The notes below the pieces were generated by a model. It had not been told where the DNA came from. It saw only the letters and a list, made by a program, of their open reading frames with translations, and did no database searches. This document shows, piece by piece, positions 1 through 6,723 of a DNA stretch of 22,587 nucleotides; position 1 is the stretch's first letter, and each line of letters opens with the position of its first letter. The DNA is from UBA3537 sp965662485 (lineage in GTDB: Bacteria; Bacteroidota; Bacteroidia; Flavobacteriales; Flavobacteriaceae), in assembly GCA_965662485.1 (NCBI GenBank), contig CBFIIL010000025.1:1-22587 (forward strand), read 5' to 3'. The position numbers were made by a program, and so were the translations under genes.

Positions 1-100
1 GAGTTGCGATACCAAGAGTAAAAAATACCATTAAATAGACCGCAATTAGATTAACAAATAATCCACCAACGTCCTCATTAAATTGAAATTGCTTTTGCAT
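1..100 (-). CDS. 5' end of a small membrane protein gene, cut by the window edge
   Basis: A leftward reading frame starts with ATG at 100-98 and stays open to the window edge, giving 33 residues that begin MQKQFQFNEDVGGLFVNL and run into a hydrophobic segment ending TLGIAT. A consensus -7 promoter element (TATATTTG, minus strand 130-123) lies 22 bases upstream, which supports both gene and start. The pattern of a short charged and aromatic head followed by an N-L-x(9)-TLGI membrane segment recalls DUF898/YjgN-like small membrane proteins, but that is only an impression from 33 residues. It could belong to the mobile-element remnant to its right or be the first gene of the older chromosome to its left. 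Confidence 0.5.
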   Translation of the reverse strand, partial: MQKQFQFNEDVGGLFVNLIAVYLMVFFTLGIAT

Positions 101-122
101 AATATATTATTAGTTAGTAAAT

Positions 123-130
123 CAAATATA
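123..130 (-). promoter_or_regulatory. Promoter -7 element for the leftward gene at the window edge
   Basis: The minus strand reads TATATTTG, a full match to the Bacteroidota -7 consensus TAnnTTTG, about 22 bases before the ATG. No TTTG stands at the ideal distance upstream, so only half of the promoter is supported. Confidence 0.4.
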
Positions 131-174
131 TGGAATATTAGTTTAACCTACTTATGAGGTTTAGAAATAGCTGA

Positions 175-612
175 ATTGAAAGAAGAAGATATGCCTACTT
201 TACTTTAACCAATACAACGTACTTAGATATCTCTTTTACCTGTTGTGTAAGTGCAGGCTTCTGTAGGAACAAAGCATTTAAGCCATTTGCTTTTACAATT
301 ACAGATGAGGGTCTTCCAAAGATAATTGAAGACTATGTGATTCCGTCGAACTCAAAAAAAGGTTTTGATGTATTAGCACTTAGTCCAAGCGATAAATTTC
401 AAGTATTAAAAAAAGTTTTTGAAAATGGAGAAGGATTTCAACACAGCGAGTTAGTAAATCAAATTAGAATAGTACTTGATAAAAACTTCAATGGAAATAA
501 AGGAAAGGGAGAAAATAAAATAAAACAGTTAATTACAGAATCAAAAAATGAAGGATGGTTAATTCAGAACGGAAATAGACAACCTTATGAATTAGGAATA
601 CTATCCGTTTAG
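175..612 (+). pseudogene. Decayed reading frame, C-terminal winged-helix-like remnant of a mobile-element replication protein
   Basis: The frame is open from the codon after the TGA at 172-174 to the TAG at 610-612, but it contains no ATG. The first usual start is GTG at 337, in the middle of what reads as continuous protein. The C-terminal part (FQVLKKVFENGEGF, a hydrophobic helix, then KIKQLITESKNEGWLIQ and YELG) has the rhythm of a winged helix. Such a domain often closes RepA-like AAA ATPases and primases on Bacteroidota integrative elements. The following gene is a DUF6371-type primase-like protein, a usual partner of such proteins. I infer a 5'-truncated relic. A short real protein of 91 residues from GTG 337 cannot be excluded. 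Confidence 0.45.
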
Positions 613-627
613 TTATTCATAGGTTTA

Positions 628-645
628 GTGCCTATATATAGGCAC
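628..645. repeat. 18-bp perfect palindrome between the remnant frame and the primase-like gene
   Basis: GTGCCTATATATAGGCAC is perfectly self-complementary. It is flanked by GGTTTA on the left and TTAAACC on the right, which extends the symmetry with one offset base. Just downstream, CACTTAAAC occurs at 643-651 and again at 666-674. It lies 33 bases before the next start codon, so it may be an operator or a leader hairpin; there is no T-run to make it a terminator. Confidence 0.55.
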
Positions 646-677
646 TTAAACCGATAAACCGATGAACACTTAAACTT

Positions 678-1553
678 ATGAAACAATTTAAATATCATTT
701 TGACAAATCAAGTAAGAAATTTAACTGTCCACAGTGTGGCAAAAAACGCTTTGTTAAATACATTGAAACTGAAACAGGTCAGTATGCAGATAGTAAATAT
801 GGTCGTTGCGACAGACAAGATAACTGCGGATATAGTATGTCCCCTAATAACAACTCAATAGTTAATTACAATTACATAACTCCAAAACCAATTGAACTAT
901 CTTTCATTGAAAAAGACATCTTTCAAGCAACATTATCCTATTATGAGTTAAATCCTCTCGCAACCTACTTGATTAATAATTACAATAAAGATGAAGTTAA
1001 TGTGACAATTGATAAGTATAAGTTAGGCACATCTAAAATGAATAATGGGTCTACTATTTTTTGGCAAATGGATAATACAGGTAACATACGTACAGGCAAG
1101 ATAATGGCTTATGACAGTAATACAGGAAAAAGAATCAAGGATAAGAATATTGAAGCTATAAGTTGGGTACATTATAAATTAAAGAAACCAAAAGAAAGTA
1201 TCAAACAATGTCTATTTGGTCTTCATTTATTAAATGATAACATAAAACAGGTTGCCATTGTAGAAAGCGAAAAAACAGCTATTATAATGAGCATAGAATT
1301 TCCAAAGTATACTTGGATGTCAACAGGCTCTCTTAGTGGATTCAAATATGAGTATTTAAAACCTCTTAAAAGCAAAGAGATAATAGCTTTCCCTGACAAA
1401 GGAGGTTATTATAAGTGGAAAACCACTGCCAAAAATTTAAATAGAAAAGGATTTAATATTAGAGTATCTAAGCTACTTGAATTTGATGAGTTTGAGATGG
1501 GTTGGGATTTAGTAGATGTATTAATCTATGAGAAAAATAATAATATAGACTAA
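678..1553 (+). CDS. DUF6371-type zinc-finger/TOPRIM-like primase protein of a mobile element
   Basis: This 291-residue protein opens with a zinc-finger region carrying CPQC at residues 17-20 and two further cysteines at 44 and 50 (GRCDRQDNCGY), an arrangement I associate with Bacteroidota DUF6371 (PG0870-like) proteins. A TOPRIM-like half follows, with IVESEKTA around residues 194-201 and FPDKGGYYKW around 238-247, resembling the acidic motifs of DnaG-type primases. The second motif has one Asp rather than DxD. The ATG at 678 is the first in frame and nothing upstream fits better. Such genes sit on integrative elements and plasmids and are thought to act in element replication. The gene is intact but its usual partners (integrase, helicase, relaxase) are missing in this window. 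Confidence 0.65.
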   Translation: MKQFKYHFDKSSKKFNCPQCGKKRFVKYIETETGQYADSKYGRCDRQDNCGYSMSPNNNSIVNYNYITPKPIELSFIEKDIFQATLSYYELNPLATYLINNYNKDEVNVTIDKYKLGTSKMNNGSTIFWQMDNTGNIRTGKIMAYDSNTGKRIKDKNIEAISWVHYKLKKPKESIKQCLFGLHLLNDNIKQVAIVESEKTAIIMSIEFPKYTWMSTGSLSGFKYEYLKPLKSKEIIAFPDKGGYYKWKTTAKNLNRKGFNIRVSKLLEFDEFEMGWDLVDVLIYEKNNNID

Positions 1554-1834
1554 GAGATAAAGGTTAACACCTGTACGAAGTTTTATAACCCTAAACAAAA
1601 CAGGGGGAACAGAGTGTTTACAACTAACTAATAATCAATACTTTACGCCTCTTTTCAAGTGTAACGAAGCATTTTAGGGCTTTATGTACTGATTAGATGT
1701 TATGAAGGGTAGGGTTATACCCCATTACACGCTGACTACCCCTAAAAAGAAAAGCGATTTTTTTAAAGAAAGAGGGTAAATTTATAAAACTTTTTAATGG
1801 ATTTTTTTGACTTTTTAACTGTCATATAACTGCC
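1554..1834. other. Non-coding tract with short inverted repeats, possible element-borne regulatory or transfer-origin DNA
   Basis: No convincing gene lies here. Visible structure includes GGGTAG (1707-1712) paired with CTACCC (1736-1741), a small hairpin GGGT-TAT-ACCC inside it (1712-1722), and TATAACCC (about 1585-1592) answered by GGGTTATA (1712-1719) on the opposite strand. Runs of A and T follow at 1744-1815. In Bacteroidota mobile elements, the region after a primase gene can hold an oriT before mobilization genes, but no mob gene is present and the assignment is speculative. Confidence 0.3.
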
Positions 1835-1861
1835 AAAAAGGGGCTATTTTAGCCCTTTTTT
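1835..1861 (+). terminator. Intrinsic terminator-like hairpin, probably bidirectional
   Basis: GGGCTA-TTT-TAGCCC is flanked by an A-run on the left and a T-run on the right, with one extra G on the left arm. It would end rightward transcription from the primase-like gene about 280 bases upstream, and can also act leftward. Confidence 0.65.
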
Positions 1862-1891
1862 AGTATATTTGAGTGAGTAACTTATTGGCAT

Positions 1892-1921
1892 AAAAAAAGC
1901 CCTACATCTCTGTAAAGCTTT
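1892..1921 (-). terminator. Intrinsic terminator of tRNA-Asn
   Basis: On the minus strand, two bases past the tRNA, AAAGCTTTACA pairs with TGTAGGGCTTT around a GAGA tetraloop, an 11-bp stem with two G-U pairs. It is followed directly by a run of T. The position immediately 3' of the tRNA makes its role clear. Confidence 0.75.
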
Positions 1922-1923
1922 TG

Positions 1924-1997
1924 CTCCTCCTCTTGGGCTCGAACCAAGGACCCTCTGATTAACAGTCAGATGCTCTAACCAACTGAGCTAAGGAGGA
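1924..1997 (-). tRNA. tRNA-Asn (anticodon GTT)
   Basis: The minus strand folds into a full 74-nt cloverleaf: acceptor arms TCCTCCT/AGGAGGA, D arm GCTC/GAGC, anticodon arm TCTGA/TCAGA with loop CTGTTAA (anticodon GTT), and T arm CTTGG/CCAAG with loop TTCGAGC. The discriminator base is G, and CCA is not encoded (the next bases are CAA). It has its own consensus promoter 23 bases upstream and a hairpin terminator directly downstream, so it is a single-gene transcription unit. Mobile-element remains lie on its 3' side, the side where tyrosine integrases insert elements into tRNA genes. Confidence 0.95.
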
Positions 1998-2008
1998 CTG
2001 TTTTTCGC

Positions 2009-2022
2009 TTGCGCGAGCGCAA
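2009..2022. repeat. GC-rich palindrome at the tRNA-Asn transcription start
   Basis: TTGCGCGAGCGCAA is a 6-bp perfect inverted repeat around GA, striking in this AT-rich setting. It lies directly after the tRNA promoter -7 element, where stringently controlled stable-RNA promoters carry a GC-rich discriminator. Confidence 0.55.
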
Positions 2023-2050
2023 ATATATAGCATTTTTTAGTTTACACAAA
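2020..2050 (-). promoter_or_regulatory. Consensus promoter of tRNA-Asn
   Basis: On the minus strand TTTG (2050-2047), a 19-base spacer and TATATTTG (2027-2020) match the Bacteroidota housekeeping consensus at all defined positions. The predicted start falls around 2013, about 16 bases before the mature tRNA. The promoter lies 18 bases beyond the rseP stop codon, so tRNA-Asn need not depend on rseP transcription. Confidence 0.75.
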
Positions 2051-2067
2051 TAGAAAACTAAAAATAA

Positions 2068-3408
2068 TTATCCGAATATCGCCTTAAATATATCATTCCC
2101 GTTGGCAAACAACACCAAGGCGATTAAGATAAAAAATCCAGCCGTCTGGGCATACTCCATAAACTTATCGCCTGGCTTACGCCCAGTAACCATTTCATAT
2201 AGCAAAAACATGACATGACCTCCATCGAGTGCAGGGATAGGCAATAAATTTAAAACCCCCAACATAATGGATAAAAAGGCAGTAATATTCCAAAAGGCCT
2301 CCCAACTCCATGTATCTGGAAAAATGTCAAAAATCGCTTTAAAACCCCCAACCCCTTTGTAGGCGCCTGTGCTTGGTGAAAAAATAAGTTTCAACTGCAT
2401 CCAATACGACGAAATTTGAGATACAAAGCGATCCAAACCAACGCCTATACTTTCTCCAAAACCATATTTTTTTTGAATGATATCAAAATACCCTGCAGAG
2501 TCGTAAGCTTTCATTGATTTAACAGGAACTATTCCAAATGTACCTTCGTCTGAAACAAGAAGTTCACGAGATATTAAAACGCCGTTGCGCTCCAACTCTA
2601 CACTTACATTTTGATTTTTATAATTTTCTAGTAATGGCACAAACTCATCAAAAAATTCTGCTTTTTGTCCATCAATCGTTTTTAAAACATCCCCTTTTTG
2701 AAGATCTGCACCAACATTAATTGAATTGTCTAGAAATGAGCTAAAAATAAAAGGTTCTCTTAAATCTACAAGCCCTTTTGATTTACTAGCGCTTAATTGC
2801 CCTAAAAAATCGACTGGAAAATCAATGGTTTGCTGAGAACCGTTGCGCTCAATCGTCATGGTTTGAGCCTCCAAAATATACTTGCGTATATCAGAAAAAT
2901 ATTCAATTTTATGATCATTTATAGATAAGATTTTATCGCCATTTTCTAGCCCAATCTCTTGTAGAACATCATTGGAAATAACATATCCCCCACGTATGCT
3001 GTTGGCGCTTATTTCTACGGAACCATAAGCAAATGCCATCAAAATATAAATTACAGCAGCCAAAATAAAATTTACCGTCACACCACCTAACATAATGATT
3101 AAACGTTGCCAAGAGGGTTTGGATCGAAACTCCCAAGGTTGAGGTTCTTGCTGCATTTGCTCGGTGTCCATGCTTTCATCTATCATTCCAGCAATTTTGA
3201 CATAACCGCCCAAAGGTAACCACCCAATTCCATATACTGTCTCGCCTATTTTCTTTTTAAATAATGAATATTTTACATCAAAGAATAAGTAAAATTTTTC
3301 AACTCTAGTCTTGAATAATTTAGCAGGGATAAAATGCCCCAATTCATGCAAAACAATAAGAAAAGAAAGGCTTAATAAAAACTGAGAGATTTTGATTACA
3401 AATTCCAT
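2068..3408 (-). CDS. rseP: RIP metalloprotease RseP (site-2 protease)
   Basis: This 446-residue integral membrane zinc protease belongs to the site-2 protease family, which cleaves transmembrane substrates such as anti-sigma factors and leftover signal peptides in the inner membrane. The HExxH zinc motif is in the first membrane helix (HELGH, residues 21-25). The second conserved motif, NLLPIPALDGGH, is near residues 387-398 in a C-terminal helix. Between them a periplasmic region of about 250 residues reads as two PDZ-like domains (GGYV, LENGDKILSIND; LQKGDVLKTIDG). Length and order of elements are those of full-length RseP. The ATG at 3408 sits about 18 bases after the start predicted from a perfect promoter. 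Confidence 0.95.
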   Translation of the reverse strand: MEFVIKISQFLLSLSFLIVLHELGHFIPAKLFKTRVEKFYLFFDVKYSLFKKKIGETVYGIGWLPLGGYVKIAGMIDESMDTEQMQQEPQPWEFRSKPSWQRLIIMLGGVTVNFILAAVIYILMAFAYGSVEISANSIRGGYVISNDVLQEIGLENGDKILSINDHKIEYFSDIRKYILEAQTMTIERNGSQQTIDFPVDFLGQLSASKSKGLVDLREPFIFSSFLDNSINVGADLQKGDVLKTIDGQKAEFFDEFVPLLENYKNQNVSVELERNGVLISRELLVSDEGTFGIVPVKSMKAYDSAGYFDIIQKKYGFGESIGVGLDRFVSQISSYWMQLKLIFSPSTGAYKGVGGFKAIFDIFPDTWSWEAFWNITAFLSIMLGVLNLLPIPALDGGHVMFLLYEMVTGRKPGDKFMEYAQTAGFFILIALVLFANGNDIFKAIFG

Positions 3409-3432
3409 GGTTGTATGATATAATTAGGGGAA

Positions 3433-3463
3433 CAAATGTAGCGGTTTTCGTGTTAGTAACAAA
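3433..3463 (-). promoter_or_regulatory. Consensus promoter of rseP
   Basis: The minus strand reads TTTG (3463-3460), 19 bases, TACATTTG (3440-3433), a full match to the Bacteroidota promoter pattern. It gives a leader of about 18 bases before the rseP ATG. Confidence 0.75.
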
Positions 3464-3519
3464 ACCTTGTCAATATCACATTTTTGATAGGCTATAATTA
3501 CATTTTACAGATTCTGTTG

Positions 3520-3527
3520 TACCTTTG
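3520..3527 (+). promoter_or_regulatory. Promoter -7 element of the SCO-feo run
   Basis: TACCTTTG fits TAnnTTTG and is 17 bases before the ATG of the SCO gene. The -33 position (around 3497-3500, ATTA) is a poor match to TTTG, so the promoter may be weak or activator dependent. Confidence 0.5.
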
Positions 3528-3544
3528 TAATTGACTTAAAAAGT

Positions 3545-4219
3545 ATGACTTCATTTCTTAAAAAATATAAACTTTTTGTAACTACAATGGTAGTACTATC
3601 GGCAATCATTATCACCACTTTTTACAACATATTGAAACCCAACAAAGTACTTCCAATATACCAACCTGCACAAGTTAATTTTGAATTGGTAGACAGTACA
3701 ATTCAACACAAAAAAAAGTATCATACCATTGCCAATTTTAAGTTGATTAATCAAAATGGAGATACAATAACTCAAGAATTTTATAAAAATAAAATTTATG
3801 TGGCCGATTTCTTTTTTACAACCTGTCAAACCATTTGTCCCATTATGACAGACCATATGTATGAGATTCAAAAACAAACCATTTCTGATCCAGAAGTTTT
3901 GTTATTATCACATACAGTTACACCAGAAATTGATAGCGTTGCACAATTAAAACGCTACGCCAAAAAGAAATTGGTAAATTCGAGCAAATGGAATTTGGTT
4001 ACTGGCGATAAAAAGCAAATTTATAGTCTTGCAAGAACGTCCTATTTGGCTGTAAAAACCAATGGGGATGGCGGCCCTTATGACATGATCCACACAGAAA
4101 ATTTTATGCTTATTGACAAAAAAAAACAAATACGAGGATTTTATGATGGCACCGATCCAAAGGCCATCAAAAAACTTTTAGATGATATAAAAGTGTTAAA
4201 AGCAAGCTACAATAACTAA
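3545..4219 (+). CDS. SCO1/SenC-family copper chaperone, membrane anchored
   Basis: This 224-residue protein has one N-terminal membrane anchor (residues about 11-30) and a thioredoxin-fold domain facing the periplasm. The copper ligands of SCO proteins are present: Cys94 and Cys98 in CQTICP, and His183 in MIHTENF. SCO proteins deliver copper to the CuA site of cytochrome c oxidase or act as thiol reductases for it. No oxidase gene is nearby; instead the gene heads a rightward run into feoA and feoB with a 42-base gap that holds its own -7-like element. The ATG follows a -7 element by 17 bases, which supports the start. Which oxidase it serves cannot be told from this window. Confidence 0.9.
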   Translation: MTSFLKKYKLFVTTMVVLSAIIITTFYNILKPNKVLPIYQPAQVNFELVDSTIQHKKKYHTIANFKLINQNGDTITQEFYKNKIYVADFFFTTCQTICPIMTDHMYEIQKQTISDPEVLLLSHTVTPEIDSVAQLKRYAKKKLVNSSKWNLVTGDKKQIYSLARTSYLAVKTNGDGGPYDMIHTENFMLIDKKKQIRGFYDGTDPKAIKKLLDDIKVLKASYNN

Positions 4220-4227
4220 TCTTTTTT

Positions 4228-4235
4228 TACTTTTG
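4228..4235 (+). promoter_or_regulatory. Possible -7 element before feoA
   Basis: TACTTTTG matches TAnnTTTG 26 bases before the feoA ATG. There is no TTTG at the right distance, so feoAB may be read from here, from the SCO promoter, or both. Confidence 0.35.
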
Positions 4236-4261
4236 CTTCTTTAAAACGAATCTAAATAAGC

Positions 4262-4495
4262 ATGAGCACAACCATTGCCGATTTAAAAAAAGGTGAACAA
4301 GGAATTATTACTGATAGTTCTTCAAAAGACATCCCTCTTAAACTTTTGGAGATGGGTTGCTTGCCCGGTAATAAGGTAAAACTTCTTCAGCTGGCGCCAT
4401 TTTCAGATCCTATGTACCTCAATATAAATGACAGTTATTTGGCCATTCGTAAAGAAACTGCAGCACTAATAATTATAGAAAAAACCAATGAGTAA
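4262..4495 (+). CDS. feoA: FeoA, cytoplasmic SH3-like partner of FeoB
   Basis: A 77-residue protein of the FeoA family, small SH3-like beta-barrels that assist the ferrous iron transporter FeoB. The family pattern is clear: TIADLKKGEQGIITD at the start, then LKLLEMGCLPGNKVKLLQ (the 'L-x-x-MG-x-x-PG' core), and ISNDSYLAIRKE-like ending (residues about 56-66, NINDSYLAIRK). Its stop overlaps the feoB start by 8 bases, so translation of the two is coupled. The length is normal for the family. Confidence 0.93.
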   Translation: MSTTIADLKKGEQGIITDSSSKDIPLKLLEMGCLPGNKVKLLQLAPFSDPMYLNINDSYLAIRKETAALIIIEKTNE

Positions 4496-6590
4496 ACAAT
4501 TAAATGTTGCACTTATTGGAAATCCAAATACAGGAAAAACTTCTGTATTCAATGCCCTCACTGGACTGAATCAAAAAGTGGGAAATTACCCTGGAATTAC
4601 TGTCGATAAAAAACAGGGAGTTTGCAGATTGTCAAGAGGCGTTAAAGCACATGTTTTGGATCTTCCTGGAACCTACAGCTTAAATGCTTCTTCATTGGAT
4701 GAAAATGTGGTAATTGAATTATTACTCAACAAAAATGACAAAGATTACCCCGATGTCGCAGTAATTGTAAGTGATGTAGAAAATTTAAAACGAAATCTCC
4801 TCCTTTTTACACAAGTAAAAGATTTGAAAATTCCAACCATACTCGTTATCAATATGAGTGATGTTATGGGTCGAAAAGGTATATCTTTAGATATTGAAGT
4901 TTTAGAAAAACAATTGCACACCAAAATTGCTTTGGTTAGTACTCGAAAAAATACAGGGATAAAAGAATTAAAAATACTCATCGAAAACTACAAGAGTTTA
5001 CCTACACAACAATGTTTAGACGCCTCCACTATTGATCCTGTTTATTTTGAGCGCCTAAAAATAGCATTCCCAAATCAAGATTTATACAAACTTTGGCTAG
5101 TCATTACTCAAGATGTAAATTTTGGCAAAATCACCCGACAAGAACCTGATGTTTCGAAGTTTAAAACAAAATCATTTTCAGAACTTAAAAGACTCCAACA
5201 AAAAGAAGCCATTAAGCGGTATCAATTCATAAATAATGTTCTTAAGGAAGGGCAAAATATTGACCGTTCAAAAGCACGTGATTTAAGAAGTAAATTCGAC
5301 AGAGTTTTGACACACAAAATATGGGGATATGTCATTTTCTTTGTCATATTACTTACCATTTTTCAAGCCATTTATGATTGGGCAACCATCCCCATGGATT
5401 TGATTGATACTACCTTTGCAGGACTTGCAGAATGGATTAAAAATACTTTTCCAAACGGAGGAAAAGTTACCGATTTGTTTGCAGAAGGAATTGTATCAGG
5501 AATTGGTGGCATTGTGATTTTTATCCCACAAATTGCCTTTTTATTTCTATTCATTTCCATTTTAGAAGAAAGTGGATATATGAGTCGTGTTGTCTTTTTG
5601 ATGGATCGTATTATGCGTCGATTTGGATTGAGTGGAAAGAGCTTGGTCCCATTAATTTCTGGAACAGCTTGTGCAATACCTGCTGTTATGGCCACCAGAA
5701 ATATTGAAAACTGGAAAGAACGCCTTATTACCATTTTGGTTACACCATTTACAACCTGTTCTGCACGACTCCCAGTGTACCTTATAATTATTGCCTTGGT
5801 TATCCCAGAAGGCTATATTTTTGGGTTAAGCTACCAAGCATTAACCCTTATGTTGTTGTATCTTATTGGGTTTGGAATGGCTGTATTTTCAGCATATGTT
5901 TTAGACAGGATTATGAAAACAAATCGTAAAACCTTCTTTGTGGTTGAAATGCCAAACTATAAACTACCTCTGTTGAAAAATGTCCTCATTACAGTATTTG
6001 AAAAAACTAAAACTTTTGTTTTTGAGGCAGGTAAAATTATTTTGGCTATTTCTATAATTTTGTGGGTTTTAGCTTCTTATGGACCTGGTCAACAATTTAA
6101 AAATGCCGAATCAATTGTAGCAAAAGAGTATGTCTACAGTTCAGAAACTGAATTAGAGGATAAAGTTGCTGCATACCGCTTGGAGCACTCATATATTGGA
6201 ATTATTGGAAAAACAATTGAACCTGTTATTAAGCCTCTTGGTTACGATTGGAAAATTGGGATTGGGCTTGTTGCATCTTTTGCTGCAAGAGAAGTGTTTG
6301 TTGGGACTTTGGCCACCATTTATAGTGTTGGTAGCGCCAACGAAAATGAAAGTATTGATACCATAAAAACAAAAATGTCTAATGAAACCTACGCCGATGG
6401 TAGCAAGGTATTTACATTTGCTTCTGGTATTTCACTACTCCTTTTTTATGCTTTTGCCATGCAGTGCATGAGTACCTTAGCGATTGTGAAAAGAGAAACA
6501 AAGAGTTGGAAATGGCCAATTTTACAACTCATTGGCATGAGTACAATTGCTTATATTTGTGGACTTATTGCCTTTCAAGTTTTAAAATAA
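4488..6590 (+). CDS. feoB: FeoB ferrous iron transporter
   Basis: This 700-residue protein imports Fe(II) across the inner membrane. The N-terminal G domain has GNPNTGKT (11-18, P-loop), DLPG (58-61) and NMSD (122-125, the NxxD guanine motif), then a helical linker. The membrane half starts near residue 277 and carries the two Gate regions. The first has SGTACAIPAVMATR with its conserved cysteine and PFTTCSARLPVY; the second region comes after a periplasmic segment near residues 550-580. Length and order are standard. It is coupled to feoA by an 8-base overlap and is followed 4 bases later by the small FeoB-associated protein gene. Confidence 0.96.
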   Translation: MSKQLNVALIGNPNTGKTSVFNALTGLNQKVGNYPGITVDKKQGVCRLSRGVKAHVLDLPGTYSLNASSLDENVVIELLLNKNDKDYPDVAVIVSDVENLKRNLLLFTQVKDLKIPTILVINMSDVMGRKGISLDIEVLEKQLHTKIALVSTRKNTGIKELKILIENYKSLPTQQCLDASTIDPVYFERLKIAFPNQDLYKLWLVITQDVNFGKITRQEPDVSKFKTKSFSELKRLQQKEAIKRYQFINNVLKEGQNIDRSKARDLRSKFDRVLTHKIWGYVIFFVILLTIFQAIYDWATIPMDLIDTTFAGLAEWIKNTFPNGGKVTDLFAEGIVSGIGGIVIFIPQIAFLFLFISILEESGYMSRVVFLMDRIMRRFGLSGKSLVPLISGTACAIPAVMATRNIENWKERLITILVTPFTTCSARLPVYLIIIALVIPEGYIFGLSYQALTLMLLYLIGFGMAVFSAYVLDRIMKTNRKTFFVVEMPNYKLPLLKNVLITVFEKTKTFVFEAGKIILAISIILWVLASYGPGQQFKNAESIVAKEYVYSSETELEDKVAAYRLEHSYIGIIGKTIEPVIKPLGYDWKIGIGLVASFAAREVFVGTLATIYSVGSANENESIDTIKTKMSNETYADGSKVFTFASGISLLLFYAFAMQCMSTLAIVKRETKSWKWPILQLIGMSTIAYICGLIAFQVLK

Positions 6591-6594
6591 TATT

Positions 6595-6723
6595 TTGAAT
6601 ACAATTGTCGAAACAATTATTATTAGTGTATTAGTCTTATGTGCTTTTTTCTTTCTTTTTCGAAAGAAAATAAGTTCCAAAAATCATGATAAAAATTGTG
6701 GAGGCGGTAACTGTAAGTGCTAG
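6595..6723 (+). CDS. FeoB-associated Cys-rich membrane protein (42 residues, TTG start)
   Basis: A very small gene directly after feoB. From TTG at 6595 it encodes 42 residues: a single hydrophobic helix (about residues 8-22), a basic stretch RKK, and a cysteine-rich tail ending CGGGNCKC (residues 35-42). This matches the FeoB-associated Cys-rich membrane protein family, found after feoB in many Bacteroidota and Firmicutes and proposed to act with the transporter, perhaps by holding iron at its cytoplasmic mouth. TTG is the best start in frame; the only codon between it and the feoB stop is ATT. Its stop TAG at 6721-6723 shares bases with the stop of the convergent ZIP gene inside CTAG. Confidence 0.85.
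   Translation: MNTIVETIIISVLVLCAFFFLFRKKISSKNHDKNCGGGNCKC

Noticed and set aside
1..1923. Second attachment site (copy of the tRNA-Asn 3' end) for the mobile-element remnant
   Set aside because: No duplicate of the tRNA 3' sequence was found by eye to the left of the tRNA, so the att pair is not claimed.
4243..4259. Second copy of the metal-repressor operator before feoA
   Set aside because: TTTAA...CTAAA is present, but the central CATG, the arm sequence and the spacing do not match the 8236-8251 palindrome.
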